DNA of 64,000 nucleotides from Prostheceraeus crozeri (GCA_907163375.1 CAJQUW010004622.1:62001-126000), one strand, 5' to 3'. Shown: positions 1 through 10,999, counted from the first letter of the stretch. Notes: generated from the sequence alone by a model not told the origin. A program made the numbers and translations.

Positions 1-433
1 TGTTTTTAGGAATATTAGTGAATAATTATTGAGTACACAGCTTTGCAGAATTTCAACGTCGATGACGATAAAAGGGAAATTAAAACAATGATAATAATTT
101 GTTATTTGAAGCAGAATTGAGACTATACTAAACTAAGAAAAATGATCTTCTGGTAACACCAACTGACGGACTTTCGTCCATCTGAATGTTTGTCAATAAA
201 AACTTACTTTTCCGTCCGAGAGAAAGATGACCCGATGCACGACGGGCAACACTTCGAACTGAATAGCAAGCGGAAGAAATGAATGCATTTGATTTCTATA
301 AATAATTTTTTGGTTTCAATATTCTACTTAAAACAACACAGCCAATGTTAATAGTAGTTACAGAATTTCTACAGAGAAAATTTTGCTTTAGAAATGAAAA
401 GAATCACCAGCAGCTGCAATAAGATGAACTCAC
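1..433. other. Intronic sequence downstream of exon g
   Basis: Presumed intron toward the ORD-encoding exons, which are not in the window. The open frame of exon g continues to about 369 in this stretch but without acidic or ORP-like character. No repeat or other gene was recognised. Confidence 0.5.
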
Positions 434-785
434 TCTCTTCCAAAGATTTGTCATCCTGTGAAACATCTTCCCCTTCTTCCTCCTCGTCTTCTTCATCTTC
501 CGCTTCCTCCGCATCGGAATCACCAGAATCCTCGTCAGATCCATCGGAGTCTGTGGACATTTCCTCAATGTCTGTGCTCTGAAGGTATTCTGGGGCATCA
601 AAGAATTCTGTAATACTGTCGCGGGACATGGAGGAGGAGAGCACAGTCATTGACCTTGGTTCCCCAGTATTAGGACTGGAGTGATGGAGAGTGGTAGAAG
701 GCGAAGCACCAATTGAGGTTGGAATGTCTGCTTCCGCACGAATTCTGGTCAATCTCATGCGAAGCTCTGAGTTTTGCATCAACGC
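434..785 (-). CDS. ORP3/6/7-like gene, exon g: FFAT motif and acidic tract
   Basis: Last exon of the gene inside the window, encoding ALMQNSELRMRLTRIRAEAD, a Ser/Thr-rich stretch, then SMSRDSITEFFDAPEYL and a long Asp/Glu/Ser tract. EFFDAPE fits the FFAT core E-F-F-D-A-x-E, which binds VAP proteins and tethers ORPs to the ER. ORP3 has the same order: L-R-S-R-L-N-R-I-H, a Ser-rich stretch, E-F-F-D-A-Q-E, then an acidic stretch. The acceptor is ttttcag above 785. The proposed donor is GTGAGT just below 434; a second GTGATT about 23 bases further on is possible, so the low-coordinate end is less certain. The lipid-binding ORD with its EQVSHHPP signature is expected beyond position 1. Confidence 0.88.
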
Positions 786-2332
786 CTGAAAATGATGAAT
801 TGTTAGTCGATGAAGAAATGCGAACGATCGGTGATTTTAACGAACTATTGATGAAAAATCAGAAATAAATAATCAAAGTAACTAAAAACAAATCCTCATC
901 ATAGCCGCCTGGATCACGCCACGGTTGAAACCGGTCACAGGTTGTGTCGAGCAGTTTCCTTCATTTCAACTGAGTCAGGTGTAGTTCCTTCTTAATCATT
1001 TAAATCCGAAAGCATAAAATACTCTATACTTCCTTGAAGAATTCATTCAATATTTAACTTTATTACTGACACTATCGCGTGACAACTTTAAGTCAGGTTT
1101 TCTTTTGCTTATTTGTTTATTATCGCTTATTATATTTAGTGTTTATCACGGGTTCCTATGAAGTTCGCATCATGCTGAATGGAACGAGTGCTTATTACAA
1201 TTATAGAATAGGAGGCTATTCAAAAGTTGATCAATGAATGAGAATGAATCGGTTTAGATTAATAAACGACATTAAGGTATACCTAGTACTAGCGGATCTA
1301 TGAATAACATATTGTAAGATGTGACATTATCGAGATCGAAAGGAAATATGTAACAAACTAGCAGTAATAGTTGCGATGTAGATAAAAACTGTTGATGCTA
1401 GGCAACTGCTGGTATATCTAAAGCATTACGACTCCTTATGTACATAAGAGCTTTGAAAGAGACCCGGCAAAAAAAGTCGACCAATTGACGCTATTTGTGC
1501 ACGTGCATAGGAAGGTCGACAGAGGATCAAAACACGCTGAAGTTCTTGATGATCCGAAATTAATTCCAGTTGATATATATCCTGGTGTTCATTTATGACC
1601 GCTAACCACCTCCAAAAAATTAAGCAGTATGCATCAGTCAACGATATTTCAATAACCGTAACCTGCGCACTGCTTTTGACATCTCCACGAAAGGCCATCT
1701 CGCAACAATGACCTCTAGGATGTCATTTTCTGTCTTACTAGCTGGTTGAAGCTTTTACGTCACTACTTACTTTACGTTACGCTACCCATTCTATCATCAT
1801 TGCCTGCTGCCGTTTCACTTAACTGCAGCACGTCACACGCTCTATATAAACATGGGAGAAATAGATAACAAAAAGAACAAGAGCCAAAAAATCACTCACC
1901 CTGGTTTTACAGATCTAATAAGCGAGATAAATACTTCATTTAATCATGTATTTTAAATTACAGACAGAGTCACCAGAGGTAGGTAGAAGATTACATATAG
2001 AGCATTGAAAAGTATCCAATTCACATATCAATTCATTGGCAACAAAGTGGGAGAAAATTAAAGGGATTTCTTTGTTTTTATATAACAAAAATTCTCATTG
2101 AACGTTGAAGACCGACATTTTATACGCAAACAAGCATATTCATCATTAAAAATTCAACATTTTTGTTCGTTGGCAATCACATAATGCTAACTGATTCAAC
2201 TGGTTTTAAGATTGAATAATTCTGACATGGCCATTGGCGTTTAACTACTTTGGATGGCGGAAACTTACGGTTTGCTTCATTGGTTAGTTATTCACCATGC
2301 GAAAAAATGCCGTGGCTCATTCTAAGTAGTTC
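786..2332. other. Intronic sequence, no recognised feature
   Basis: Part of the 10.2-kb intron between exons f and g. A 90-codon open frame at 1426-1698 on the minus strand has no recognisable domain and no paired splice signals. Nothing else is supported. Confidence 0.5.
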
Positions 2333-2566
2333 AGAATTGAGGGAATGCCAAGAAAATTTGTATCAGTATAATAAATTATTTCCAATTGATTTCTGTCTTC
2401 TTCATCAAGCTGTCTTCAGGGAACTTATATATTAGTGCACACTAATATGCAAAACACTAATATTTAAGTTCCCTGAAGACAGCTTGATGAAGAAGACAGA
2501 AATCAATTGGAAATAATTTGTCGTTATACTAATATAAGTTTACTTGGCATTTCCTCAATTTTGAAT
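2333..2566. repeat. Large imperfect hairpin (foldback element)
   Basis: Two arms of about 100 bp face each other around a loop of about 20 bp. The inner 55 bp (about 2376-2432 against about 2461-2517) is close to perfect, for example ttccctgaagacagcttgat on the right arm. The outer parts are less well conserved. A motif containing ttattcaccatgcgaaa occurs on both sides (near 2287 and 2567) in direct orientation, so the flanks themselves are repeated. It is probably a MITE or foldback element; no coding content or clear target duplication. Confidence 0.75.
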
Positions 2567-4660
2567 TATTCACCATGCGAAAGAGCAACATTCACATTTT
2601 ACAATACACATTTAAACCAGCAATACACTGCAATTATCAGTCCTCCGTATGACATCTCGACTATACATTTGATTCCATTACTTAAATAAGCATATTACAG
2701 CTCTGAAATAACCAACATCGACCGCTTTTGCTTCCAAGAATAATCACCTATAGTTTTCTTAGTTGGTTTACATTACATTTCACATTCATTTATGAAATTT
2801 ATGTCAGAATCTGTTCTCCCTGCAAAAATAAAATAATTTACATTTTTTCTAATAGTTGAAATTGTCGATTGCATTTTCATTTTCCATTAACTTACAAAAT
2901 TCAGATAAGATGTCAACGGTGCAGTCTGCTTATCAATTTCAAAATAGATTCCGGAAAGAAAGATACGAACCAACTTCCTTCTCGTCATATAAAATACATT
3001 GCCACATTGCACGTGATGTTTTATGATGAAAATATTCTCAATAAGGTGCAGCGATGCACTACAGAAGTCTTCAAATTCGCTGCTTTTGTTTGAAATCATC
3101 AACTAATTCGTGACTAACGTACACGACCTAAATCGTCTAACTCTCAAAATGCTACAAAAATGGAAGCTTGAAGAACTTTTAATGTCTCCAAAACATGAAA
3201 AGTGGACAATATATCTATTGTTTGTGCAACTCACAAATTCCATGATATGGAGGAATCTACTTAAGTCTGTACAATAAAATAAAGTCATCGTACAGGAAAA
3301 CCGACGGGTCCGCTCATCTGCTTGTGCATGTGCTGGCCAAACAATACGAACCCTTCTAAACAACGAGATTTCAAATAAAATGTTGTAGAACATTGCTTGT
3401 GAAAAACAGGCAAATAAAAATGATTATTGAGATGCACGGTAGTTCTGATGACGCTCAGAATGTTCATCAAGCTGTTTTTATTAACATATTCTTTTCATTC
3501 AAATATTTCATGCCCTTCAACCTATTACAGACCAATATCCCTTTGGGAACGCTTCAATCCGAGTTCTACAGGAAAAGTTGTGGAGCAATGTTGTCCACAG
3601 GGCGTCCAAAAAGGTGAGCAAATAAAATAGGAGATGAGCGCTGTTCTACTTGTTCCACCCGCATGATGCCTCCGCAGAACGCCGCCTACAACGCTTCATA
3701 TCGATTTTTCGGAAAAATAACATTAACTTTTAAATCTGATTCGCCCGTAAGTGGGCCAATGCTCTAGTCTTTTTTATGTGCATTTCTAATACATTATCGT
3801 CATGCTTTTCTTTTAATTGCAGCATCACATGTGTGAATTCCGAAGCATAGTGCCGGTCTTAACTATTCAATGTAAAGGTAGACGACAGCATTGATGTCAT
3901 CGCAATAATGAAACTCTTGAAAGTGGATCACTGATTTTTTTCAAAATAATAGACTTCGATTTTTCATACCTATCACAAATTTTGATACGTATGTTTTAAA
4001 TAGAAATGAATACATAACATTTTGCCTTTGAGAGCAGTGATTATCTCAAAACTACGCCCAATCACATGAGTTGTTGACTTTTCATGAGTTCTTTGAAGTA
4101 ATTTTGTTAATTAGAACAAAATCTTGTGACAATCAAAGATGAAATATGACTGTTGAAAAAGTCAAACTAAAGTACCTACTGTTGATATCTATTTAATCAA
4201 ATGCATCAAATTAGACGGTTAAAATGATGTTAAAAGATGCTAAAAGGATTGATAGCAAGCTTCACATTCTTGTTTCGCGCAGTGTTTTGAGAAAATCCAT
4301 GAAGATTGAAAGATTTTAAAAATAAATTTACTAAGAGAAATATTATCTATAATGTTAGTAATTATAAGTAATATATAATATAATTAATTGAATATCTTTT
4401 AAAGAGAAATATTTATCATTCCCTGCCCTGACCGCATCGGTGATCCACTTTCTATCACGATTTCCCATTCACCAAGGAGGTCGTTACCGAGACAGAATCA
4501 CGACGTTCACTGAGAAGTTCTGTCAAATCACTGGCATCTGATTCCAGCTCCACCAAATCCACACACGTCTCTTCCGCAATGTGTTGATCCTTCTACAAAT
4601 GCGAATCTATCAATCTCCATCTATATCTCAGAGAAAAACGAAGAGCAACCAATAAAAGGA
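2567..4660. other. Intronic sequence, no recognised feature
   Basis: AT-rich intronic DNA. Short open frames on both strands near 2870-3630 overlap each other and show no domain, splice pairing or repeat relation that I can see. Confidence 0.45.
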
Positions 4661-4664
4661 TGAG

Positions 4665-4860
4665 CTGTTAAATCGATACAGCATTGTATTAAATAACTAC
4701 ATGTAAAGAGAATGACAACAATTAAGTCAATAAATGACACCAACACCCTTGATTCCCCGACTGCACTAACCCGACTCAGGAATCGAGCCGAAGTCCGCGG
4801 TGGAGACAAGCTTGCGGCTTCTTCGCTAGGCCAAGCTGACAGACTGACACGCTACCAGCA
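4665..4860 (-). repeat. tRNA-derived SINE (family S2), minus strand
   Basis: On the minus strand the segment starts with a tRNA-like head. It holds an A-box-like cttggcctagcg and a B-box-like ggctcgattcc about 40 bases apart, typical of a tRNA-derived Pol III promoter. The body follows (gtcggggaatcaagggtgtt, then tttattgacttaattgttgt). Two further body copies lie at 4925-4998 and 5000-5100, the second in the opposite orientation. Confidence 0.7.
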
Positions 4861-4924
4861 TTTATAGCGAGACAGCATATCAGCATGTCATTCGATTATG
4901 TCACACTGTAGATTGACAAGGTCT

Positions 4925-5100
4925 GTTGCAGACTATATTGAATAACTAAAGAGAATTTCCACGATAAAGTAACACCCTTGATTCCCCGACCACTGATTTC
5001 TGGGTCGGACGAGTGCGGTCGGGGAATCAAGGGTGTTGGTGTCTTTTATTGACTTAATCGTTGTAATTCCCTCTACTTATTCAATATACTGTGACAGAGC
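4925..5100. repeat. Two SINE-S2 body fragments, head to head
   Basis: 4925-4998 carries the SINE-S2 body on the minus strand and lacks the stretch with gtgtcatttattgac. 5000-5100 carries the same body on the plus strand without a tRNA-like head. Together they form a hairpin centred near 5010, with ccttgattccccgac facing gtcggggaatcaagg. Together with the element at 4665-4860 this gives three related fragments within 440 bp. Confidence 0.7.
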
Positions 5101-6380
5101 CTTTTCGTGAGAGTATTGCCTATTGCAAATAAAACGAAAAGTAAAAAGTTTGGCAACTCATGACTTCGCCTTGACCCTATTTTGACCGCGGAAGGGTGAT
5201 ATTGCTCAAAAACCATGATACCTATGCCTCCAGTGTTTAGTGACTTTTAGTTTCTGCGTACTTCCAAGTACCAATTGAGATTGCATCAAATTTGTGCCAG
5301 GGAAGCATTTAAAATTTGCACTTTTGAAATCGAATATTTTTGTCACGTTTTTGCAACATTAAGCGACTTAATAAATTCAAATGATTTATGGACCATTGAC
5401 AAAGAACACAAGAAGTTGTAGCAAAATTTATTCATTTTTTCATCCACGTAATTGTAACAATTTCATGATATAAACATAATTTATAGCAGATATGTGAGTA
5501 ATGCTGTCACTTTTGTGCTATAAGGAGTGGATCCCGAGTTGTAAAATGGACCCATTATCATGCATCTCAATTCGCAAGTTGAATCCTGATCTACGTGCTC
5601 AAACGGTAGACTATTTCTCCTTCGTCTCTGCTAGTTGTTTAATATATTTTCTGACTTAATTACTTTCTCTAGCAGGATTTGTAGATTCGCTTTACCTACA
5701 GCATGTTTTATCAGTAACCTGGTTAGCAAGTATCATTTTAGATGATTTTATTTCATCTCTATGTGAAAGAATCCACTGCAGTTCAGCACGACGCATTTAA
5801 CTTCGCTCATTCCATATTTCAATGCCTGTAACATATATGCATTGCATTCTTGCTGTAAACCACTCAGTGAACAAGCGTGGCCATAACAGATCATTGAGTT
5901 TTCCCATCTCAAAAACGACTGTATCATCATTGGAGCGAGAATGCACCAAATCCGCTGTGAAGATACTCTCATCCTCTAAGATACTCTGAAAAGCATTTCT
6001 CACTATGACAATAAACAGGGAACAAATCTTAAAGCAATGTTATGTCCGGTAGATGATGTAACAACTTCAAACATCAAAACTCATTGCACAAGATCAAAAG
6101 ACATCAAATTAAGGCCGGTCCGGATTGACAACCGGTTTCCCTCTCTGACATGATCTCGTGTGCATCAAGGAAGTGATATATACAACTATCAGCAAGAATT
6201 TAACTTGCTCTATCAGCATGTCACCCATGCATTTCAGTAGCTGTGGTGCGTATTCGTATCATGATTATCTTCCTTCAAAAATTAATAAGTACATATCATG
6301 CTGCTCTTTGGAGACAAAAGAGAGTAATAATGAAAACCTTAAAATGTCTGAAGGACTCTTAAATGAGTGATAGCAGCCAT
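5101..6380. other. Intronic sequence, no recognised feature
   Basis: AT-rich DNA before the hAT-type element. Two overlapping minus-strand open frames at 5748-6003 show no recognisable domain. Confidence 0.45.
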
Positions 6381-6853
6381 GAGTGAATTAGATTCATCTG
6401 CGCGCATGGCCTCGGCTTCCTAGAATGGAAGGATTGCATCTAATATCGAAATGGCACATCACAGAATTAGACAGCTTCCTCCTTCTGGAATGGATAATTT
6501 ATGTATCGCTTACTATTGGAAATGGCAAGCAATAAACTGTCAGCCGGTTTGGACACCAGAGACAATGAGTGGCGTGCGTACTGTGACATCACTTCGCACA
6601 CACCAAAACACACACCGCTGTCTGGATAACATTCGATTCAGGGTATGCACTATGAAGTGAAGACTACTGAGAAGAGGATGATGAAATCATAAGGTGACCT
6701 AATTTTTGTACGCCTGCTACTTTTTTAATAATGATCGGAAGGGCCAACATTATGGAGAAAACTTGAGCGCAATGAACTGAATTAAGATAAGATAAGATAA
6801 GATAGCGTATATTTTCAAATCAATAGAAATCATTTAGGCAAATCAAGATCAAA

Positions 6854-8695
6854 TCAATAATAGTCAAAAATAGCATTATACAAAATAGTCATATGTGGCA
6901 CAAAGGACTTGAGACGTCGCGAAGACTTGCAGAATGGTTGTGACAACCGCCCACTTGGAAGACGATGTGGAATGATTGAATTCAGAACATGATCGCAATT
7001 AAAAGCGGACTGAAACAATTTCATAGCTTGTTGGCGTTGAATATGAAAAAAGTCAGGCAAACACTTCAGCTTACAATGTCTGCTGCAAATGATTTTGTGG
7101 CATCGCCTCTCGAATTTTAAAATTAGATGTTTATCTTTGTCCAGAATATCTCCAACATACAAAGAGCATCCGTAGTTTAAAGTCGAGAGCACAAGTGACT
7201 GATACACGTTGATTAAATCTTTTTTGGGGATTATAGGCTTTAGGGTTCTCAGCAGATGAATTAGCTTCGACGCTTTTCTCAGTCGCTGATCAATATGTGA
7301 AGACCACGTCAAAGAGGCATTCACCTTAAATCCAAGGATTTCAGTTGTCTCTTTTGGTGGTAGGACTGAACACAGAAAATCACATTTAGGAGGATTGTGC
7401 GATTTTGTTACAAGAAGATGTGAAGATTTTTTCATATTGAGGACTAAGTTACGATCAGAAGTCCATGAACATATATTTTCCCACTCTATCTTTGATATGG
7501 ATTCGTTCAACACCTCATCACCGTAATGACACAACATCAACATGATATCATCTGCGTACTTATATATATTATTCTGTTGTAATGCTGCTCTCACTGACGA
7601 AATGAAAACGCAAAAGAGTGACGGAGATAAAACAGCTCCTTGTGGTATTCCAGAGGCAATTTGTACCATTTGACTTCTGCGCTCATTATAAAACACATAT
7701 TGTTGCCTTCCATCTAAATAATTTTGATACCATGAAACAAAACCTCGCGGTAAACTCGAAGAGAGAAGTGTATTAATCAAATGTCGATGGGAAACACTTT
7801 CAAAAGCCTTTTTTGTATCAAAACTAATCAATGAAATGGCACGAATATTAGTTGTCTCAAATTTGCGAAGAATTTCTTCGAATAATGCAATCATATAGCA
7901 GGTCGCACTGCTGCTTCGTCGAAAACCAAACTGATTTAGTCCGTAGTTACGCAACAAATTATCTGCAATTCTACGAAAAATGAGTCTTTCAAACACTTTT
8001 GCAACTACAGGTAGTAATGCAATGGGCCGAAAATCAGATATGCTTGGTTTCTTGCATTTAGGAATGGGGACAATTTTTACAATTTTCCATTGATGTGGGA
8101 AAGTTTGTAATAATAGAGACGAATTGAACAAATGTGTCAAAGGTTTTGAAATAACTGATGCAGCTGCTTTTAATAGTTTTACGGGGATTTCATCACTTCC
8201 AGTGCTCTTTCCGGCCAATCTGTGCAATGCGCTCTCCACTTCATCAGTTCCAAAAAGAGGACACCACATTCCTTCACTTAAATGTTTATCATTAGCATCA
8301 TCTGGAACATCATCTCGAAAAAGACTTACAAAATAGTCATTTAACACTTCCGCTGTGAAATTAGAATGCTTAATTATAGTCTTTTGTCCCTTTCGATGCT
8401 CATTTGCAACATTCCACACATTTTCCAGTCTGTTTTGTACCTTTTCAACCCACATAAGTTTTGCTCGATGAATTTCTTCTTTAACCTTGTGTTTGCAGTG
8501 GTTATATAATCCAAAATTACCACAGCTGAAGGCATCCCATCGTTTCTGTATCAAATGCTTCACGACTGGAGTGATCCAAGGCTTATCCCTCTCTGATATT
8601 TGAACGACACTTCTTGGTATAAGATCAAATGCATCATTAAAATGTCGGTAGAATATGTTTGTCTTTAGCTCAATATCGTCTTGTGAAGAATACAT
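6854..8695 (-). CDS. LINE ORF2, reverse transcriptase region
   Basis: 613 codons covering the RT of the LINE. Visible motifs are IPKCKKPSISDFRPIALLPV (RT motif 1-2 region), ISFDTKKAFESVSH (motif A region), ASGIPQGAVLSPSLF (motif B) and YKYADDIMLML with the catalytic YADD (motif C). A Cys-containing C-terminal region follows (ERRCHKIICSRHCKLKCL). The protein copies its own RNA at nicked chromosomal DNA. The first Met here is not the true start: the same frame continues upstream into the endonuclease after one in-frame stop (TAA at 8696-8698), so this is the 3' portion of a broken ORF2. The frame from 8695 to 6854 is otherwise open, suggesting fairly recent insertion. Confidence 0.93.
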   Translation of the reverse strand: MYSSQDDIELKTNIFYRHFNDAFDLIPRSVVQISERDKPWITPVVKHLIQKRWDAFSCGNFGLYNHCKHKVKEEIHRAKLMWVEKVQNRLENVWNVANEHRKGQKTIIKHSNFTAEVLNDYFVSLFRDDVPDDANDKHLSEGMWCPLFGTDEVESALHRLAGKSTGSDEIPVKLLKAAASVISKPLTHLFNSSLLLQTFPHQWKIVKIVPIPKCKKPSISDFRPIALLPVVAKVFERLIFRRIADNLLRNYGLNQFGFRRSSSATCYMIALFEEILRKFETTNIRAISLISFDTKKAFESVSHRHLINTLLSSSLPRGFVSWYQNYLDGRQQYVFYNERRSQMVQIASGIPQGAVLSPSLFCVFISSVRAALQQNNIYKYADDIMLMLCHYGDEVLNESISKIEWENICSWTSDRNLVLNMKKSSHLLVTKSHNPPKCDFLCSVLPPKETTEILGFKVNASLTWSSHIDQRLRKASKLIHLLRTLKPIIPKKDLINVYQSLVLSTLNYGCSLYVGDILDKDKHLILKFERRCHKIICSRHCKLKCLPDFFHIQRQQAMKLFQSAFNCDHVLNSIIPHRLPSGRLSQPFCKSSRRLKSFVPHMTILYNAIFDYY

Positions 8696-9412
8696 TTATT
8701 CCCATTTGACAGACTCAAGAAACCTCATAAACTTTTTCAAATTATCCTCTCGATAGTCGTACACGGTAACATTTTTGCGTGGTATTTGAATTCGATGATT
8801 ACTCGGTACATAGATGACATTGTGATCTGACGTTGAAAGTGGTGGGAAAATCTTACGATCAAAATATAGTTCACTCAAATTTTCGTCAACAAGAATTATA
8901 TCCAAGATGGCATTATGTCTGGTTGGGGCATTCACAATATTCACCAAATCATGAAAAGTTATAATTTCACTGACATCAGCCTTGTTAAAATCACCACAAA
9001 GAATGATATTGCTCAGAGTTGATCAGTTTTGCTTGATCGATCGAATCTGACAAATATTCAATTACTGAACTCACAGTATAACATTTAGATTAGGTGGAAT
9101 GTAGCATGCACAAACAAAAATGTTGTTGTTGAGGAGCATTTCTACGCAATTAAGTGGAGGCGGCTTCAACACTTCATTTTCCAGACATTTGATACTATAA
9201 GTATTGTGAATCCAGACGATAACTCCACCACCACGACGATCTCTCCGGTCATCTCGAACAATTGAGTAATTTGGGATTTTAAAAAGTTGATCATCATACT
9301 CAGAGTGGAGCCATGATTCGGTGACAACTATCAAGGCAGGTCTTAGGTTGGAAACATGCACACATACATGTAAATCATCAAATTTATGAAAAAGTGAACG
9401 AGCATTTGTCAT
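8696..9412 (-). pseudogene. LINE ORF2, AP-like endonuclease region, disrupted
   Basis: N-terminal endonuclease/exonuclease/phosphatase (APE-type) domain of ORF2, which nicks target DNA. 9412-9071 encodes MTNARSLFHKFDDLHV, VTESWL, RDRRGGGVIVW and CACYIPPN. 8990-8696 encodes LCGDFNKAD, then APTRHNAILDIILVDE and the SDHN motif. Between about 9070 and 9000 the reading shifts: VSSVIEYLSDSIDQAK lies in another frame, so two compensating small indels are inferred, and an in-frame stop separates this domain from the RT. ORF2 is therefore non-functional, though its motifs are well kept. Confidence 0.88.
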
Positions 9413-9452
9413 TAATATTGTCGGTGAATTTAAGTGTAGTGAAAAATCGTTT

Positions 9453-10226
9453 TTATAACCACATGTATGAGTCGATAAAACTTTTAGTGAAAATTCTTAA
9501 GAGAAGATTTTCAACGACAGTGTCTCTATAAATCACAACGTCCTCGCCAAGACTTCTTCTTCTCTTCAACTCTTCACGCAGTTCTTTATACTTCAATTGC
9601 TGAAAAGGTGTCAAATCAGGATTGATGTAAACCCCAGCAAAATCAGGGTTTCTGAGGGATTTCGCTTCCTTTAATATTTCATGTCGCGAAGAACTTTTAG
9701 AAAGTTCTACCTTCAGTAGGCGCTTGCCATCTCTTCTAATTTTGCCCACTCGCCGAACACTTTTGATATTAACTTCAGAGACATCTAGTTCTTCAAATAT
9801 TTCCTCGCATTTCTGTATATCATATTCCTTTCTCTCATCTAGTGAACCTTCAAGTTTTTCAAGAAGACCAGAAATAATGATATTTTTCTTTCTTAGTTCT
9901 TGTTGCTTAACTTCCGCAAAGACTTGTTCTACCATCTTACTTGCTTCATTTGGAGATTCAGACAATCTAATTTTAATTGATTGAACCTCAGAATCCAGCC
10001 GTGAAACATCAGATGCGACTTTGTTAAATCCATTTTCTATAGACTGTACTCTCTGGGCAATTAGATTTATTGATGTTTCAAGATTTTCTATGTCCACTCG
10101 AAGCGACGATATAATTTCAGTCTTGATTTCATTCTTAGCTTCAGTCAATAAAACTTTCCATTCTTTGAGCAAATCTGTTTGGGCACTTTGCTTTGCTCTT
10201 GTGACAGGTGAAGGAGCCATCACCAA
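9453..10226 (-). CDS. LINE ORF1, nucleic-acid-binding protein with coiled coil
   Basis: 257 codons, uninterrupted. Residues about 15-100 are rich in regularly spaced Leu, Ile and Val among charged residues (LRVDIENLETSINLIAQRVQ), as in a coiled coil. Then RKKNIIISGL, RRVGKIRRDGKRLLKVEL and YINPDLTPFQQLKYKELREE form an RRM-like/C-terminal region typical of ORF1 proteins of CR1/L2/Jockey elements. These proteins bind the element RNA and act as chaperones. It ends about 40 bp before the first Met of the endonuclease frame, the usual ORF1-ORF2 layout. The initiating Met could be MVMAP or the Met two codons later. Confidence 0.85.
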   Translation of the reverse strand: MVMAPSPVTRAKQSAQTDLLKEWKVLLTEAKNEIKTEIISSLRVDIENLETSINLIAQRVQSIENGFNKVASDVSRLDSEVQSIKIRLSESPNEASKMVEQVFAEVKQQELRKKNIIISGLLEKLEGSLDERKEYDIQKCEEIFEELDVSEVNIKSVRRVGKIRRDGKRLLKVELSKSSSRHEILKEAKSLRNPDFAGVYINPDLTPFQQLKYKELREELKRRRSLGEDVVIYRDTVVENLLLRIFTKSFIDSYMWL

Positions 10227-10999
10227 GAAAATCGATCCGAATCAAAACTAAAATTCCACGTCAATCGAAAATTTGAACCTTCAACCTTGTATACTGGTTG
10301 ACTGCGGTATAGCACTTTATCAAATGACCACAGACGCAGTAGAAAAAGTAATGAGGTTCTATTGATGGATTCGGAGAATTCACTGGAAAATCGATTGATA
10401 GTGCTGACGTATCTCTTCGGATGATCGCACCAGCCCTGCCAGAGAATGAGACTCACCACTAATGCAAGGTCACGAAATGATGAAAATTCGGAATTTCCAC
10501 AATTTGAGTAAGTATTGAGTAAATCTAATTTGAGAATAGCATGAACGATAGCAAATGGAGAAGGTCAGTACCATTCTTTGAATCTTTCTTCTTCCATTCT
10601 TTGAATTCTTTGAATCTGAAGGAATTGTGGCAATCGAAGCACTTTGCTGAAATTCACATTAATCCGCAAGCGACGCACGTTTTTCCTATCTCTGTAGGGT
10701 ATTAGGAATTACTTTTTGCCCACTAACTAAGTTCCGCGATGTGCCGGCGATTTCGAATAAATCACACTTCTAGCAAACCGAGGCAGATAAACAAAATACC
10801 TAATTCTGTGCGTAGCACCGTATAACTCCTCAAGAGCATGGGACATAATGATAAGAGATTATTTAAGCCATGAAAACATTATATTTCGGTTTGACAAGAA
10901 TGAGCATATTTTGAAGTATCAAACATTCTTACTGACAATTTTCATTTTATTTTTGAAAAGAACGGAGGCATAAAGAATGAATACTTCCTGGCCTCTTAC

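Larger units (their letters stand above)
6782..10605 (-). mobile_element. Non-LTR retrotransposon (CR1/L2/Rex1-like LINE), nearly full length
   Basis: A minus-strand LINE with ORF1 (9453-10226) and an endonuclease-RT ORF2 (6854-9412). Its 3' end, at 6782-6805, is a short tandem repeat (ataagataagataagata on the plus strand) rather than poly(A), as in several Jockey-superfamily clades. RT motifs and ORF1 type place it in the CR1/L2/Rex1 neighbourhood; the clade needs a tree. It interrupts the hAT-type element that occupies 6381-10810. The exact 5' boundary is uncertain within about 10450-10605 because short ttctttgaat repeats blur it. Confidence 0.88.
6381..10810. mobile_element. hAT-type non-autonomous element, copy A, split by a LINE
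   Basis: The left part (6381-6781) matches the element at 27189-27822 through the stretches gattcatctgcgcgc, aatgatcggaagggccaaca and tatggagaaaactt. The right part (about 10606-10810) resumes the same element (ttgaatctgaaggaattgtg) and ends in the family terminus ctaattctgtg. The LINE at 6782-10605 sits between them. The left terminus is diverged (gagtgaattag against cacagaattag), and no convincing 8-bp duplication remains. The element without the LINE would be about 600 bp. No transposase is encoded. Confidence 0.8.

Noticed and set aside
394-601. Ser-rich plus-strand and basic minus-strand frames overlapping the FFAT exon
   Set aside because: They are other-frame shadows of the acidic coding sequence of exon g.
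1426-1698. 90-codon minus-strand open frame
   Set aside because: No recognisable domain, no family match and no paired splice signals; it does not fit the ORP exon chain.
3285-3470. Frame suggesting a retroelement protein piece
   Set aside because: Resemblance was superficial; no RT, integrase or gag motif could be found.
5748-6003. Two overlapping minus-strand open frames
   Set aside because: Neither resembles a known protein, and the composition is that of the surrounding intron.
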